64,000 nt of DNA from CAZLAK01 sp964557545 (GTDB lineage Bacteria; Bacillota; Desulfotomaculia; Desulfotomaculales; Pelotomaculaceae), in NCBI GenBank assembly GCA_964557545.1, contig CAZLAK010000008.1, forward strand, positions 1-64,000, given 5' to 3'. Both the position numbers and the translations under genes were made by a program. Shown in pieces: positions 25,303-33,527 of this stretch (the first letter of the stretch is position 1; the number at the start of each line of letters is the position of its first letter). The notes beneath the pieces are model-generated. The model saw nothing but the letters and a program-made list of their open reading frames with translations. It searched no databases and was not told where the DNA came from.

Positions 25303-25617
25303 CTAACCCGTAATCTCTAAATCCTGATTTGTATCCCCGCCGCCGGCAAACTCCTTTTTGGCCTTCCAGTAGCCCATGAAGTAACCGATAAAGCCGGCGC
25401 CGGCCGCCGCCTGCAGCGCAAAGAAGAAGCTTTCCACTTCGCCGCTGGGAGGCTCCCATATAGCGCTAAACCACGGCCGGTATTCCGGGTTTACTTCGGC
25501 CAGCGCTTCCCCGACAGCGTCGTCCGCCCCGCCGAAACCGGCGTCTTTTAAGGTGATCAGGGGAAAAATTATCAGGAAAACCACCGCAATAATTATGAGC
25601 GTGTTCTTTGCCCTCAC
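25303..25617 (-). CDS. cbiN: Cobalt ECF transporter auxiliary component
   Basis: Small two-helix protein that, with CbiM, forms the cobalt-specific substrate unit. 104 residues: a helix at about 6-25 (TLIIIAVVFLIIFPLI), an extracellular loop with GADDAVGEA..PEYRPWFSAIWEPPSGEVESFFFALQAA and a second helix (GAGFIGYFMGYW). It overlaps cbiM by four bases. Confidence 0.94.
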   Translation of the reverse strand: MRAKNTLIIIAVVFLIIFPLITLKDAGFGGADDAVGEALAEVNPEYRPWFSAIWEPPSGEVESFFFALQAAAGAGFIGYFMGYWKAKKEFAGGGDTNQDLEITG

Positions 25618-26402
25618 TGAATTCCACCCCTTTTGGACGAATATAATGCCGGCGGGACAACGGCCAGTTCCTGCAGCTGCTGGCCGTTGTAAGCTAGGAG
25701 GTAGTTAAAGACCAGAACGCTCAAAAGCCCCTCTGCCAGGGCCAGGGGAACCTGGGTTAAGGCAAATATACCGGCGAACTTGGCAAATGAGGCGGCCATC
25801 CCCCCGCCGGGGTCGGGAAAAGCCAGGGCAAGCTGCCAGGAAGTAACCGAGTAGGTCGCCAGGTCACCTAAAAAAGCGGCCAAAAACACGCCCAGCCAGA
25901 GGGGAGCCCGCAACTTGAGAAAGCAGCGGTACACGGCGTAAGCCACAAATGGTCCGGCTACGGCCATGGAGAAAGTGTTGGCCCCCAAAGTGGTGATCCC
26001 GCCGTGAGCCAGCAAAAGGGCCTGAAAGAGGAGGACAATGCAGCCCAGCACACTCATGGCCGCCGGGCCAAAGAGGACCGCCCCGAGGCCCACCCCCGTG
26101 GGGTGCGAGCAGCTGCCCGTAACCGAAGGGATCTTCAAGGCCGAGAGCACGAAGGCAAAAGCGCCCGCCAGGCCCAAGAGCATTTTTGCCTGCGGCCTGG
26201 CACTGACGGTCTTTTTAATGGAGTAAAATCCGGCCGCCATAAAAGGAAGAGTTGCCGCTCCCCAAAAAACCGCCCAGGGCAGGGGCAAAAAGCCTTCCAT
26301 GATGTGCATGGCCTCGGCCCTTTCACCGCCTGCCAGCATAAGGTAAAAGCAGAGCAAAACCACCGCCAAAAGCCTCTTTTTCTGCCCGCCTAACTTCTTC
26401 AT
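25614..26402 (-). CDS. cbiM: Cobalt ECF transporter substrate-binding component
   Basis: Cobalt-recognising membrane subunit. 262 residues: a cleavable signal peptide (residues 1-31, ending GERAEA) followed by MHIMEGFLPLPWAVFWG. In CbiM the mature N-terminal Met-His helps bind Co2+. About six further helices follow, with the conserved HPTGVGLGAVLFGP and LAHGGITTLGANTFSMAVAGP. First gene of the 19-gene operon; the cobalamin riboswitch and terminator lie directly upstream. Confidence 0.95.
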   Translation of the reverse strand: MKKLGGQKKRLLAVVLLCFYLMLAGGERAEAMHIMEGFLPLPWAVFWGAATLPFMAAGFYSIKKTVSARPQAKMLLGLAGAFAFVLSALKIPSVTGSCSHPTGVGLGAVLFGPAAMSVLGCIVLLFQALLLAHGGITTLGANTFSMAVAGPFVAYAVYRCFLKLRAPLWLGVFLAAFLGDLATYSVTSWQLALAFPDPGGGMAASFAKFAGIFALTQVPLALAEGLLSVLVFNYLLAYNGQQLQELAVVPPALYSSKRGGIQ

Positions 26403-26465
26403 CCGCCGTACGGCACCCCCTGTGAAAGTTTTTTAAAAAACCAACCAAAACGGCCTTTGGCCACT

Positions 26466-26504
26466 AAAAAACAAGGCCCCGGCCTTCCCTTGAAGACCGG
26501 GGCT
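26466..26504 (-). terminator. Terminator in the cobalamin riboswitch expression platform
   Basis: Minus-strand hairpin GCCCCGG/CCGGGGC (26497-26503 with 26476-26482) followed by CCTTGTTTTTT. Placed between the riboswitch aptamer and cbiM, so B12 binding probably causes premature termination of the operon. Confidence 0.8.
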
Positions 26505-26589
26505 CTTTTGCCCTAGCTGCTGGTTAACAACCAAAGCGTTAAGACGCCTGCCGGCACAAACCCCTGTTCCTTGGGAGGCTTTTTCGTGC

Positions 26590-26765
26590 CGCAACGCCCG
26601 GGCAGGTCTCCTGACTCATGGGTCATTGCCGTCTTTTCCGCCTTCCCAAACCGTTAAGTTCAGTGGCTTTACTGGAAAGCGGCTACCCATTCACAGTGGC
26701 CCCACCGTCCAGGATTTGCACCTGGTTCCCTTTTAACCTCTCCCTTTTGGAGAAGAACCCGGACG
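26590..26765 (-). promoter_or_regulatory. Cobalamin (AdoCbl) riboswitch
   Basis: Read on the minus strand it contains the paired segments of the B12 aptamer: GGGAACCAGGTGCAAATCC, GGACGGTGGGGCCACTGTGA, GGGTAGCCGC, AGTAAAGCCACTG, GGGAAGGCGG, and the 3' end ATGAGTCAGGAGACCTGCC, which is the conserved B12-box closing region. It is followed by a terminator and cbiM, the standard arrangement for cobalt uptake genes. It likely controls everything from cbiM to the CobN-like gene. Confidence 0.95.
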
Positions 26766-26824
26766 TGGTAATTACAAAAATATTTTGTTTTCTAGGTAAC
26801 AGTTTAACTAAAATTTTAACTGTG

Positions 26825-28129
26825 TCAATAAATTTTGGTCAATTTTTCTGACAATATTTTTTCTTTTTGTTTAGGCCGGCTGAAACAGCCGATTTCCAGC
26901 CCGGGCATGCCTTTTAAGATTTCGATCAGGGCCGGGATGCCCAGCGCCTCTCCTTCTATTGGAGGCAAGCTGTCCAAAAGAAAATCCGGGTCAATGTTGA
27001 GGTTGCGCAGCTGCACCATCTTCACCCCGCAGGCCGCAATCAGCTCCTGCAAAGCGCGCACCTCCTCTTCTCGGTCGGTAAAGCCGGGAAATAGGAGGAG
27101 GTTAAGCGAGGTAAAGGCACCGGCCTTCGCTGCCGCCTCCAGGGTTTTCTGCACGTCGGCAAGCGTGAAACCCCGCGGCCGGCAGTAAGCCCGGTAGTAC
27201 TCTTCCCGGGCGCTGAACAGGCTCACCCGGACGGCGTCCAGACCGGACCGGCAGAGTTCGGCCACGGCTGCCGTGTTACCGCCGTTGGTATTCATGTTAA
27301 TCGTTCCCCGTGCGGTTCTCTTCCTGATCTCGCTTACCGCGGCAGCCAAAGTCCTAAAGGCCAGGGCCGGCTCCCCCTCACAGCCCTGGCCAAAACTTAT
27401 TATAGCCCCCTCCCCGCCCTCTAAGTGGGGGACAGCCACCTGCACAATCTCTTCTGCATCCGGCGCAAAACCGATCCTGGCCTGGGGAGACGGGCAGCAG
27501 TCAGACGGCTGGAGAGAAATGCAGCCCAAACAGCCGGCATTGCAGGCAGGCGATACCGGCACTCCCCCCTCCCAGCGGCCGTAAAAAATGTTCTGGGCCG
27601 TGTAGCAGCTGTACTCCAGCGCACACCTGGCCAGCTGTTTTAAGATGCGGTTCTGCGGGCAGGCCTTAAGCTTTTCATTAACCCTGCCGGGAAGGTCGGG
27701 CGTGCCGTAATGAGCCGGGTCCCAAGGCCCTGGCTCCTCCACCTTGCGGGCAGCCACATAAAAAGTGCCATTTCGCCAGGCAACTGCCGCGTAACCAAAA
27801 AGGGGCAGCGGCCCCTCGCTCTTTTTGCGCACATAAGCCGGCAGGAGAGTGCGGGCGTAACCCTGGGGAAGAAGGGCGGCCACCGCAAAAACCCGTCCCC
27901 CGTTCCACGGGTCGCGTTCAAACCCGGTAAACCGCCCCGCGCGCCCGATCCCCACCGGCACGCCGCCCGGTATCAGCAACAGCGAAGCACCGGGAGGCAA
28001 AACTTCCACGTCGCCGTCTAAAATTTCTACAAACCTGTCCCCCGTGCGCCCGGCGGCACGCAAAAAACGGTGGTCATAAATCCTTCCCTTGTCATCAGCA
28101 AAAACCAGCCTGTACATGGTGCCTGGCAC
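26825..28129 (-). CDS. Radical SAM protein of unknown function
   Basis: About 434 residues. Cys196-x3-Cys200-x2-Cys203 (CNAGCLGC) would hold the radical-SAM [4Fe-4S] cluster, closely followed by Cys211-Cys212. FGQGCEGEPAL (GGE-like motif), NMNTNGG and DAVRVSLFSAREEYYRAYCRPRGF follow, typical of the barrel. The first ~150 residues form an extra domain (VFADDKGRIYDH, LIPGGVPVG) I do not recognise. No substrate can be assigned; it reads away from the riboswitch just downstream of its end. The start is GTG 28129 or ATG 28117; both fall within or at the edge of the dispersed repeat. Confidence 0.85.
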   Translation of the reverse strand: MPGTMYRLVFADDKGRIYDHRFLRAAGRTGDRFVEILDGDVEVLPPGASLLLIPGGVPVGIGRAGRFTGFERDPWNGGRVFAVAALLPQGYARTLLPAYVRKKSEGPLPLFGYAAVAWRNGTFYVAARKVEEPGPWDPAHYGTPDLPGRVNEKLKACPQNRILKQLARCALEYSCYTAQNIFYGRWEGGVPVSPACNAGCLGCISLQPSDCCPSPQARIGFAPDAEEIVQVAVPHLEGGEGAIISFGQGCEGEPALAFRTLAAAVSEIRKRTARGTINMNTNGGNTAAVAELCRSGLDAVRVSLFSAREEYYRAYCRPRGFTLADVQKTLEAAAKAGAFTSLNLLLFPGFTDREEEVRALQELIAACGVKMVQLRNLNIDPDFLLDSLPPIEGEALGIPALIEILKGMPGLEIGCFSRPKQKEKILSEKLTKIY

Positions 28130-28147
28130 TTAACTTATTAACTTATT
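28117..28147. repeat. 31-base dispersed repeat, copy 3
   Basis: Same orientation as copies at 2696 and 19102, differing at one base, the centre of the palindrome (GTGCCAGGCAC instead of GTGCCTGGCAC on the minus strand). Here it supplies the translation start region of the radical SAM gene rather than a stop codon. Confidence 0.85.
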
Positions 28148-28230
28148 TGTGCGGCCGGCGAAAGGCCGCACGAAGAGTATACAACAGTTCCAAGCTGCTG
28201 TCAAAACCCCGCAAGCACAACTTAAAAGCT

Positions 28231-29118
28231 CTAGCCGTAGTACGGTCCGCCGGCCAGCCACAGGAGCGGGTCGCGCGGCACTCCGTCTTTTTGGACCTCG
28301 AAGTGCAGGTGCGGGCCCAAAGAACGGCCAGTATTGCCGGCCAGGGCGATGACAGTGTCCGGGCCTACTGTGCTGCCCGCAGATACTAAAATCTTCGAAC
28401 AGTGGGCGTAAAGGGTGGTGAGGCCGCCGCCGTGGTCGATAATTACGGCTAAGCCGTAGGTGCCGCGGGGGCCGGCGAAAACTACCCGTCCGCGGGCCGC
28501 GGCCCTAATGGGCGTTCCTTCTTCGGCGGCAATGTCAATGCCTTCGTGCGGGCGGCCATCCCTTAAACCAAAGCGGGAAGTGATTGCTCCAACTAAAGGC
28601 CAGGCAAGGCTCCGCTGCCCCGCTTCTTGGGCACTGCCCTCGTCCAAAGGGATGAGGAGCTTTTGCCCGGCCAGAATGCGGTTGGCATCGGTTAAGTTGT
28701 TGCGGGCAGCAATAGCCGTTACATCCACACCGTACAACCCGGCAATTTCTAAAAGCACCTCTCCGGGCCTGACCAGGTGCACGGCCAATCCTTCTGGCAG
28801 GCGCAGCAACTGGCCTGCCGGCAGGTAGTCACGGTTTTCAATGCCGTTAACTAAAGCCAAGAGCTCCGTGGAAACGCCGTTTTTAGCGGCAATACCGGAG
28901 AGCGTGTCACCTGGCCTTACCTCGTAAACGGCCTGCCGGGACACTGCACCTAAAGCCGGCACTGCTTGAGAACTGGGTGTCACCAGGAGCTCATCCAGGC
29001 GGGCTGCCGCCGGGTAAGCCACTAAGAGAGCTGTTAAAAAAGACAACAAAAGCGCACCGGCTGCCAGCCGTGCCCGCCTGGACAGTTTTAAACCGTTTGT
29101 AAATTTTGGCTTATACAA
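28231..29118 (-). CDS. Secreted LysM-M23 murein endopeptidase
   Basis: 295 residues: an N-terminal signal or anchor (hydrophobic 18-38), two LysM peptidoglycan-binding modules (about 66-108 YEVRPGDTLSGIA, and 112-156 HLVRPGEVLLEIAGLYG), then a lysostaphin-type M23 peptidase domain with zinc motifs GRPHEGIDIA and GPHLHFEV and the intervening YAHCSKI. It likely cleaves peptide cross-bridges in the cell wall or spore cortex. It is separated from rho by a terminator and transcribed in the same direction. Confidence 0.93.
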   Translation of the reverse strand: MYKPKFTNGLKLSRRARLAAGALLLSFLTALLVAYPAAARLDELLVTPSSQAVPALGAVSRQAVYEVRPGDTLSGIAAKNGVSTELLALVNGIENRDYLPAGQLLRLPEGLAVHLVRPGEVLLEIAGLYGVDVTAIAARNNLTDANRILAGQKLLIPLDEGSAQEAGQRSLAWPLVGAITSRFGLRDGRPHEGIDIAAEEGTPIRAAARGRVVFAGPRGTYGLAVIIDHGGGLTTLYAHCSKILVSAGSTVGPDTVIALAGNTGRSLGPHLHFEVQKDGVPRDPLLWLAGGPYYG

Positions 29119-29121
29119 AAC

Positions 29122-29178
29122 AAAACACCTCTTTTGTGCGGTTTTTACATAACAAGTTTTTCCGCTAAGAGGTGTCTT
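29122..29178 (-). terminator. Terminator after rho
   Basis: Minus-strand GACACCTCTT...AGAGGTGT arms enclose an inner CCGC/GCGG pair, and the second arm is followed by TTTTGTTTTG. It begins at the rho stop codon. Confidence 0.65.
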
Positions 29179-30465
29179 TTATACATTTTCTCTTTTGCGG
29201 CCGGCGGCTATTTCAGCCCGCCGCAGGCTGACAAAAGCGTTTACCAGGTCGCGGTTGGTCTTGGTGCGCTTCATTTGTTCCAAGAGCATTTCCATGGCCT
29301 CCCAGGAAGTAGCCCCGCTGGTGGCCTTGCGGAACTGCCAGATCATCTCCAGTTCTTCGGACGACAACAGCAGCTCTTCTTTGCGCGTTCCTGAACGCTG
29401 GACATCAATGGCCGGAAAGATGCGCCTTTCCGCCAGGCGCCGGTCCAGGATCAGTTCCATGTTGCCCGTGCCTTTAAACTCCTCGAAGATCACGTCGTCC
29501 ATGCGGCTGCCGGTCTCGATAAGAGCCGTGGCCAGGATGGTCAGGCTGCCGCCTTCCTCAATGTTGCGCGCCGCCCCGAAAAAGCGCTTGGGCTTGTGCA
29601 GGGCCGCCGGGTCTACGCCTCCGGAGAGGGTACGGCCGCTGGGCGGCACTACCAGGTTGTGCGCCCTGGCCAGGCGGGTGATGCTGTCCAATAGGATGAC
29701 CACGTCCTGCTTGTGCTCCACCAAGCGCTTGGCCCTCTCTAAAACCATATCCGCTACCTTAACGTGGTTTTCCGGCGGCTCGTCAAAAGTAGAGCTGACC
29801 ACCTCGCCCCTCACCGAGCGCTCTATGTCCGTAACTTCCTCCGGACGCTCGTCTATCAAGAGAACGATGAGGTAAATTTCCGGGTGGTTTTGGGTAATGC
29901 TGTTGGCAACCTCTTTTAAGAGGGTGGTCTTGCCGGCTTTGGGCGGGGCGACAATCAGTCCCCGCTGACCTTTCCCAATGGGCGCCACCAGGTCGATAAT
30001 ACGGGTAGACAGTTTATCGGGCGTGGTTTCCAGAGTAATCCTTTCCTGGGGGTAAAGGGGGGTTAAGCCGTCAAAGTGAAGCCTTTCCGGGGAACGGGCA
30101 GGGTCGGCACCGTTTACCTGTTCCACGCGCAGCAGGGCAAAATAGCGCTCGCTGTCCTTAGGACGCCGCACCTGCCCTGCCACCAGGTCACCCGTGCGCA
30201 AGTCAAACTTCCTGATCTGCGAAGAAGAGACGTAGATATCATCGTTGCTGGGCAGGTACTGGAAGGGGCGCAAAAAACCGTAACCGTCGGGGAGGATTTC
30301 TAAAACTCCCTTGGCAAAAAGCAGTTCATTTTTCTCCGTCTGCTTCTTTAAAATTTCAAAAATGAGCTCTTTTTTGCGGAGCTTGTAGTAGCCGGGCAGC
30401 TCGAGATCCCTGGCAATCTTGTAAAGTTCTACCATTGTTTTTGCTTCCAGTTCGGCTTGGTTCAA
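29179..30465 (-). CDS. rho: Transcription termination factor Rho
   Basis: Hexameric RNA helicase that ends transcription. 428 residues: an N-terminal helical domain (LYKIARDLELPGYYKLRKKELI), an OB-fold RNA-binding domain (GVLEILPDGYGFLRP, DIYVSSSQIRKFDLRTGD), Walker A RGLIVAPPKAGKTTLLK, Walker B DVVILLDSITRLARAHN, and Q/R-loop residues FFGAARNIEEGGSLTILATALIETGSRMDD. No insertion domain. It lies 60 bases after the DUF2062 gene. Confidence 0.97.
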   Translation of the reverse strand: MNQAELEAKTMVELYKIARDLELPGYYKLRKKELIFEILKKQTEKNELLFAKGVLEILPDGYGFLRPFQYLPSNDDIYVSSSQIRKFDLRTGDLVAGQVRRPKDSERYFALLRVEQVNGADPARSPERLHFDGLTPLYPQERITLETTPDKLSTRIIDLVAPIGKGQRGLIVAPPKAGKTTLLKEVANSITQNHPEIYLIVLLIDERPEEVTDIERSVRGEVVSSTFDEPPENHVKVADMVLERAKRLVEHKQDVVILLDSITRLARAHNLVVPPSGRTLSGGVDPAALHKPKRFFGAARNIEEGGSLTILATALIETGSRMDDVIFEEFKGTGNMELILDRRLAERRIFPAIDVQRSGTRKEELLLSSEELEMIWQFRKATSGATSWEAMEMLLEQMKRTKTNRDLVNAFVSLRRAEIAAGRKRENV

Positions 30466-30525
30466 GGGTGCACCCCCATTTTGACAAAGCTTGCATCAAA
30501 CTGTTTGCCACAAAAAAGTCCCACA

Positions 30526-31044
30526 TTATGCGCCAAAGCGGCCGCACTTCCGCTTAATCACTGCCAGCAGTGAAAAATAAACAGCTGCACCGGCTAAGAC
30601 GGCGTTGAAAACAGAACCGGCCAAAAAGGGAAAGCCATACTCTGTAAGGGCCGAGAGAAAACCATTTAGCGGCAGTCCCGCCACTCCTGACGGTTCCGGC
30701 CAGGGCAAGCCGCCAAAGAGGGCGTTGCCCACTACCACGTTTAAAGTGAAGAAAAAAGGAACCAAGAGCTTAAAAAAAACCACGGTGGCCACAGCAGCTA
30801 CGGTATTAAAGCGGGCAACTCTGGCTACGGCGTAGGCAAGCGGAATGCTGAGCAGGGGTACGGGCAGGAAATCAAAGGCCAGGCCGACAGCAGCCCCGGC
30901 AGCAATTTTATGCGGCGAGTCGGCCAGAGTAAAGACCCGGCGGCAGTAGGACTTAACGCTTTCTGCCAGCCGGGTACAGCACGACCTGACACTCTCCCAC
31001 AGCCGGCAAGAAATTCTCTTCAGGTACAGGACTCCTTCAAACAT
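30526..31044 (-). CDS. DUF2062 membrane protein
   Basis: 172 residues with three predicted helices and the DUF2062 signature SPHKIAAGAAVGLAFDFLPVPLLSIPLAYAVARVARFN. Members of this family are small inner-membrane proteins of unknown function. It lies between fsa and rho, in the same direction, with a 47-base gap to fsa. Confidence 0.85.
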   Translation of the reverse strand: MFEGVLYLKRISCRLWESVRSCCTRLAESVKSYCRRVFTLADSPHKIAAGAAVGLAFDFLPVPLLSIPLAYAVARVARFNTVAAVATVVFFKLLVPFFFTLNVVVGNALFGGLPWPEPSGVAGLPLNGFLSALTEYGFPFLAGSVFNAVLAGAAVYFSLLAVIKRKCGRFGA

Positions 31045-31091
31045 GAAAGCACGTACTCCTATAGAAGATTACTAGTAATATTATACACTAT

Positions 31092-31739
31092 TTACTTATT
31101 TTTAACAGTTTCCCAGTCTGCAAGGAATTTTTTTATGCCGGCATCGGTTAGGGGATGGCCGATCATTTGCACGAGCACCTTGTAGGGAACGGTAGCAATG
31201 TGGGCTCCTGCTTTGGCTGCAGCCGTAACGTGGAGGGGGTGGCGTATACTGGCGGCAATAACCTCGGTAGAAAAGTCGTAATTATTGAAGATCTCCATAA
31301 TATCGACGATAAGACCAATACCGTCGTGACTTACGTCGTCTAAGCGGCCCACAAAGGGGCTGACAAAAGATGCTCCTGCTCTGGCCGCCAAGAGGGCCTG
31401 GTTGGCAGAAAAAATAAGCGTCACATTGGTGCGGATGCCCTTTTGGGCCAAAACCTTTACGGCTTTTAAGCCTTCAGCGCACATGGGAATTTTAATGACC
31501 ACATTGGGGTGGATGGAGGAAAGCTCAAAAGCTTCGGCTACCATGCCTTCAGCTTCTGTGCTTACTACCTCGGCACTGATAGGACCGTCCACAATAGAAG
31601 CAATTTCCCGAACTACTTCTACAAAATTGCGGCCTTCCTTAGCGATAAGAGTCGGGTTGGTAGTCACGCCGCTAATAATACCCAGTGAATAGGTTTCCCT
31701 GATTTCTTCAATGTTGGCCGAATCAATAAAAAGCTTCAT
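31092..31739 (-). CDS. fsa: Fructose-6-phosphate aldolase / transaldolase-like protein
   Basis: TIM-barrel class I aldolase of the small transaldolase (TalC/Fsa) type. MKLFIDSANIEEIRE, SGVTTNPTLIAKEG, VVIKIPMCAEGLKAV (Schiff-base Lys), NVTLIFSANQALLAARAGASFVSPFVGRLDD and SIRHPLHVTAAAKAGAHIATVPYKV are all present. ATG 31739 has GGGAGTG upstream, giving 215 residues. Whether it is a transaldolase (pentose phosphate) or a true Fsa cannot be told from motifs alone. It follows fba by 62 bases. Confidence 0.92.
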   Translation of the reverse strand: MKLFIDSANIEEIRETYSLGIISGVTTNPTLIAKEGRNFVEVVREIASIVDGPISAEVVSTEAEGMVAEAFELSSIHPNVVIKIPMCAEGLKAVKVLAQKGIRTNVTLIFSANQALLAARAGASFVSPFVGRLDDVSHDGIGLIVDIMEIFNNYDFSTEVIAASIRHPLHVTAAAKAGAHIATVPYKVLVQMIGHPLTDAGIKKFLADWETVKNK

Positions 31740-31801
31740 GCAAAACACTCCCTGTACAACCCTAATGTACCCGAATGTTGCGGAAAAACATAATTAACTT
31801 T

Positions 31802-32665
31802 TCAAGCCTTGTTAGAACTGCCAAATATTCTTATTTTTTCCCTGATTACCTCTTGCGCAGCAGTGCGACCCGGCCCTAAGACCCGGCGCGGGTCAATTTC
31901 GCGGGGATTTTCATCCAGCGCTTTACGTAATGCGGCGGTAAAAGCCTGCCTTATATCGGTATCAATATTTACCTTGCGCACGCCAAGACGCACCGCCTGG
32001 CGAATGTCCTCTTCCGGCACACCCGATGAACCGTGCAGGACAAGGGGAATACCGGTGCTGGCTTTTATTTTAGCTATGCGGGGGAAGTCCAGCTGGGGCT
32101 TTTCCCTGTACGTGCCGTGCGCAGTGCCTACAGCCACTGCCAAGGCGTCAATGCCGGTTTCCCGCACAAAAAGGGCTGCCTCTTGGGGGTCGGTAAAGTG
32201 AGCTTCCCGCTCGTCCACCGCTATATCGTCCTCTGTGCCGCCGATCCTGCCGAGTTCGGCTTCTACGGTTACGCCGGCAGCGCGGGCCACTTCCACCACT
32301 TTTTTGGTAAGAATTATATTTTCGGGCAGTGGTAGCTTTGAGCCGTCGATCATTACAGATGTAAAGCCGGCCCGAATGCAGCGCACCACCTGCTCAAAAC
32401 TGGTGCCGTGGTCTAAGTGAAGTGCTACCGGCACCCGCGCCCTAGCAGCCGCCGCCAGAGCCATAGCCGCGATGTACTCAATGCCCGCGTACCCAATGGC
32501 TCCCTGGCTGGCCTGCACAATAACCGGAGCACACTCGGCCTCGGCAGCAGCAATGATAGCCTGCAGTATTTCCATGTTGTTACAGTTAAACGCCCCTACG
32601 GCATAACCGCCTTCCTCGGCCTGCCGCAGGAGTTCACCCGCCGGCACTAAGGGCACGCTTAACAC
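31802..32665 (-). CDS. fba: Class II fructose-1,6-bisphosphate aldolase
   Basis: Zn-dependent aldolase of glycolysis and gluconeogenesis. 287 residues: VGAFNCNNMEILQAII, VALHLDHGTSFEQ (zinc His and catalytic Asp), VTVEAELGRIGGTEDD, VAVGTAHGTY, LVLHGSSGVPEEDIRQAVRLGVRKVNIDTDIR. The tagatose-bisphosphate aldolase family is similar, but position next to fsa and the Spo0F gene, a common order in spore formers, supports fba. Confidence 0.94.
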   Translation of the reverse strand: MLSVPLVPAGELLRQAEEGGYAVGAFNCNNMEILQAIIAAAEAECAPVIVQASQGAIGYAGIEYIAAMALAAAARARVPVALHLDHGTSFEQVVRCIRAGFTSVMIDGSKLPLPENIILTKKVVEVARAAGVTVEAELGRIGGTEDDIAVDEREAHFTDPQEAALFVRETGIDALAVAVGTAHGTYREKPQLDFPRIAKIKASTGIPLVLHGSSGVPEEDIRQAVRLGVRKVNIDTDIRQAFTAALRKALDENPREIDPRRVLGPGRTAAQEVIREKIRIFGSSNKA

Positions 32666-32716
32666 TTCCTCATTACTAACTTTTTCACCACAAAGTATGG
32701 CCAGGACGGTCCCGCA

Positions 32717-33400
32717 TTATGTTTTACTTCTCTTTTTGCGGGATTTTTTCAACCTGCCGGTGCTGGCCAGACTGTCTATACAGTTAAAACCGTGGCGCTC
32801 GAGTTCTATGACGTCTACCTGCTGGATAACTTTTAAATCCTCTTCCGTCTCAGCGTAAACAATGTTGATGCTGTCGCATTCCCGGCAGTGAAGCTCCAAG
32901 CGGTCAGGGAATATATCGACCTCTATTTTTTGATTGCCGCACTGGCAGTAAATAGCTCCCTGCTCGGCTATATCGTGCAGGCAGTTTAATACCTCGTACA
33001 TGATTTTGGAGTTGTGAAAGTACTCGTCACTGCCAAATTCGTTGATGAGGGCTTCCAGTTCCCGCTCGTAGCCAAAGACTACTTCCTTTACCTTTTCCTC
33101 CGGCCCAATGTGACCCAGTTCCAAACCCGTTTCCTGGCACGACAGGCAGATTACCTCACCGGACCAGAGCCTCTTTCCCGCTATTTCCTCTAAATGCTTT
33201 GTATCGCAGACTACACAGGGTACCTGTAACCAGTAGGCCGAACCGTTCCTGGTGCCGGCCACCAGCACAATTGCCCCGCACGAGCAGCTGATACTCACAC
33301 TCTTTCCCTTGGGAAAGGAGAACCTGGAAAAACCGTAAAACTCCATTTTACCGCAGGCGGGGCAGCGCATAGCCAGCACGGCATTCGTGGCAATAAGCAA
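32717..33400 (-). CDS. Multi-zinc-ribbon protein of unknown function
   Basis: 227 residues with at least six Cys pairs: CPAC (13-16), CSCG (39-41), CVVC (62-65), CLSC (~85-88), CQCG (~154) and CREC (~171), suggesting three zinc ribbons that combine distant pairs. The middle segment is acidic and helical (VFGYERELEALINEFGSDEYFHNSKIMYEVLNCLHDI), and the C-terminus is Lys/Arg-rich (RLKKSRKKRSK), which could bind nucleic acid. I do not recognise a characterised family. It lies between fba and spo0F, with 127 bases upstream and 51 downstream. Confidence 0.75.
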   Translation of the reverse strand: MLIATNAVLAMRCPACGKMEFYGFSRFSFPKGKSVSISCSCGAIVLVAGTRNGSAYWLQVPCVVCDTKHLEEIAGKRLWSGEVICLSCQETGLELGHIGPEEKVKEVVFGYERELEALINEFGSDEYFHNSKIMYEVLNCLHDIAEQGAIYCQCGNQKIEVDIFPDRLELHCRECDSINIVYAETEEDLKVIQQVDVIELERHGFNCIDSLASTGRLKKSRKKRSKT

Positions 33401-33527
33401 TGCTCTAAACCCTCCTATTAAAGCCCCATATGCACTGGTAGAGTAATTTTATGTTCCGCGTGTTTTATTTTCGCCGCCAAAAATAAAAGTCCTCTTAAAG
33501 GTTAGCTTTATTTAATTTTTTATAGTT

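Noticed and set aside
26825..28129. Radical SAM gene as part of the cobalamin operon
   Set aside because: It lies upstream of the riboswitch and is separated from cbiM by the aptamer and terminator, so it is not controlled by them.
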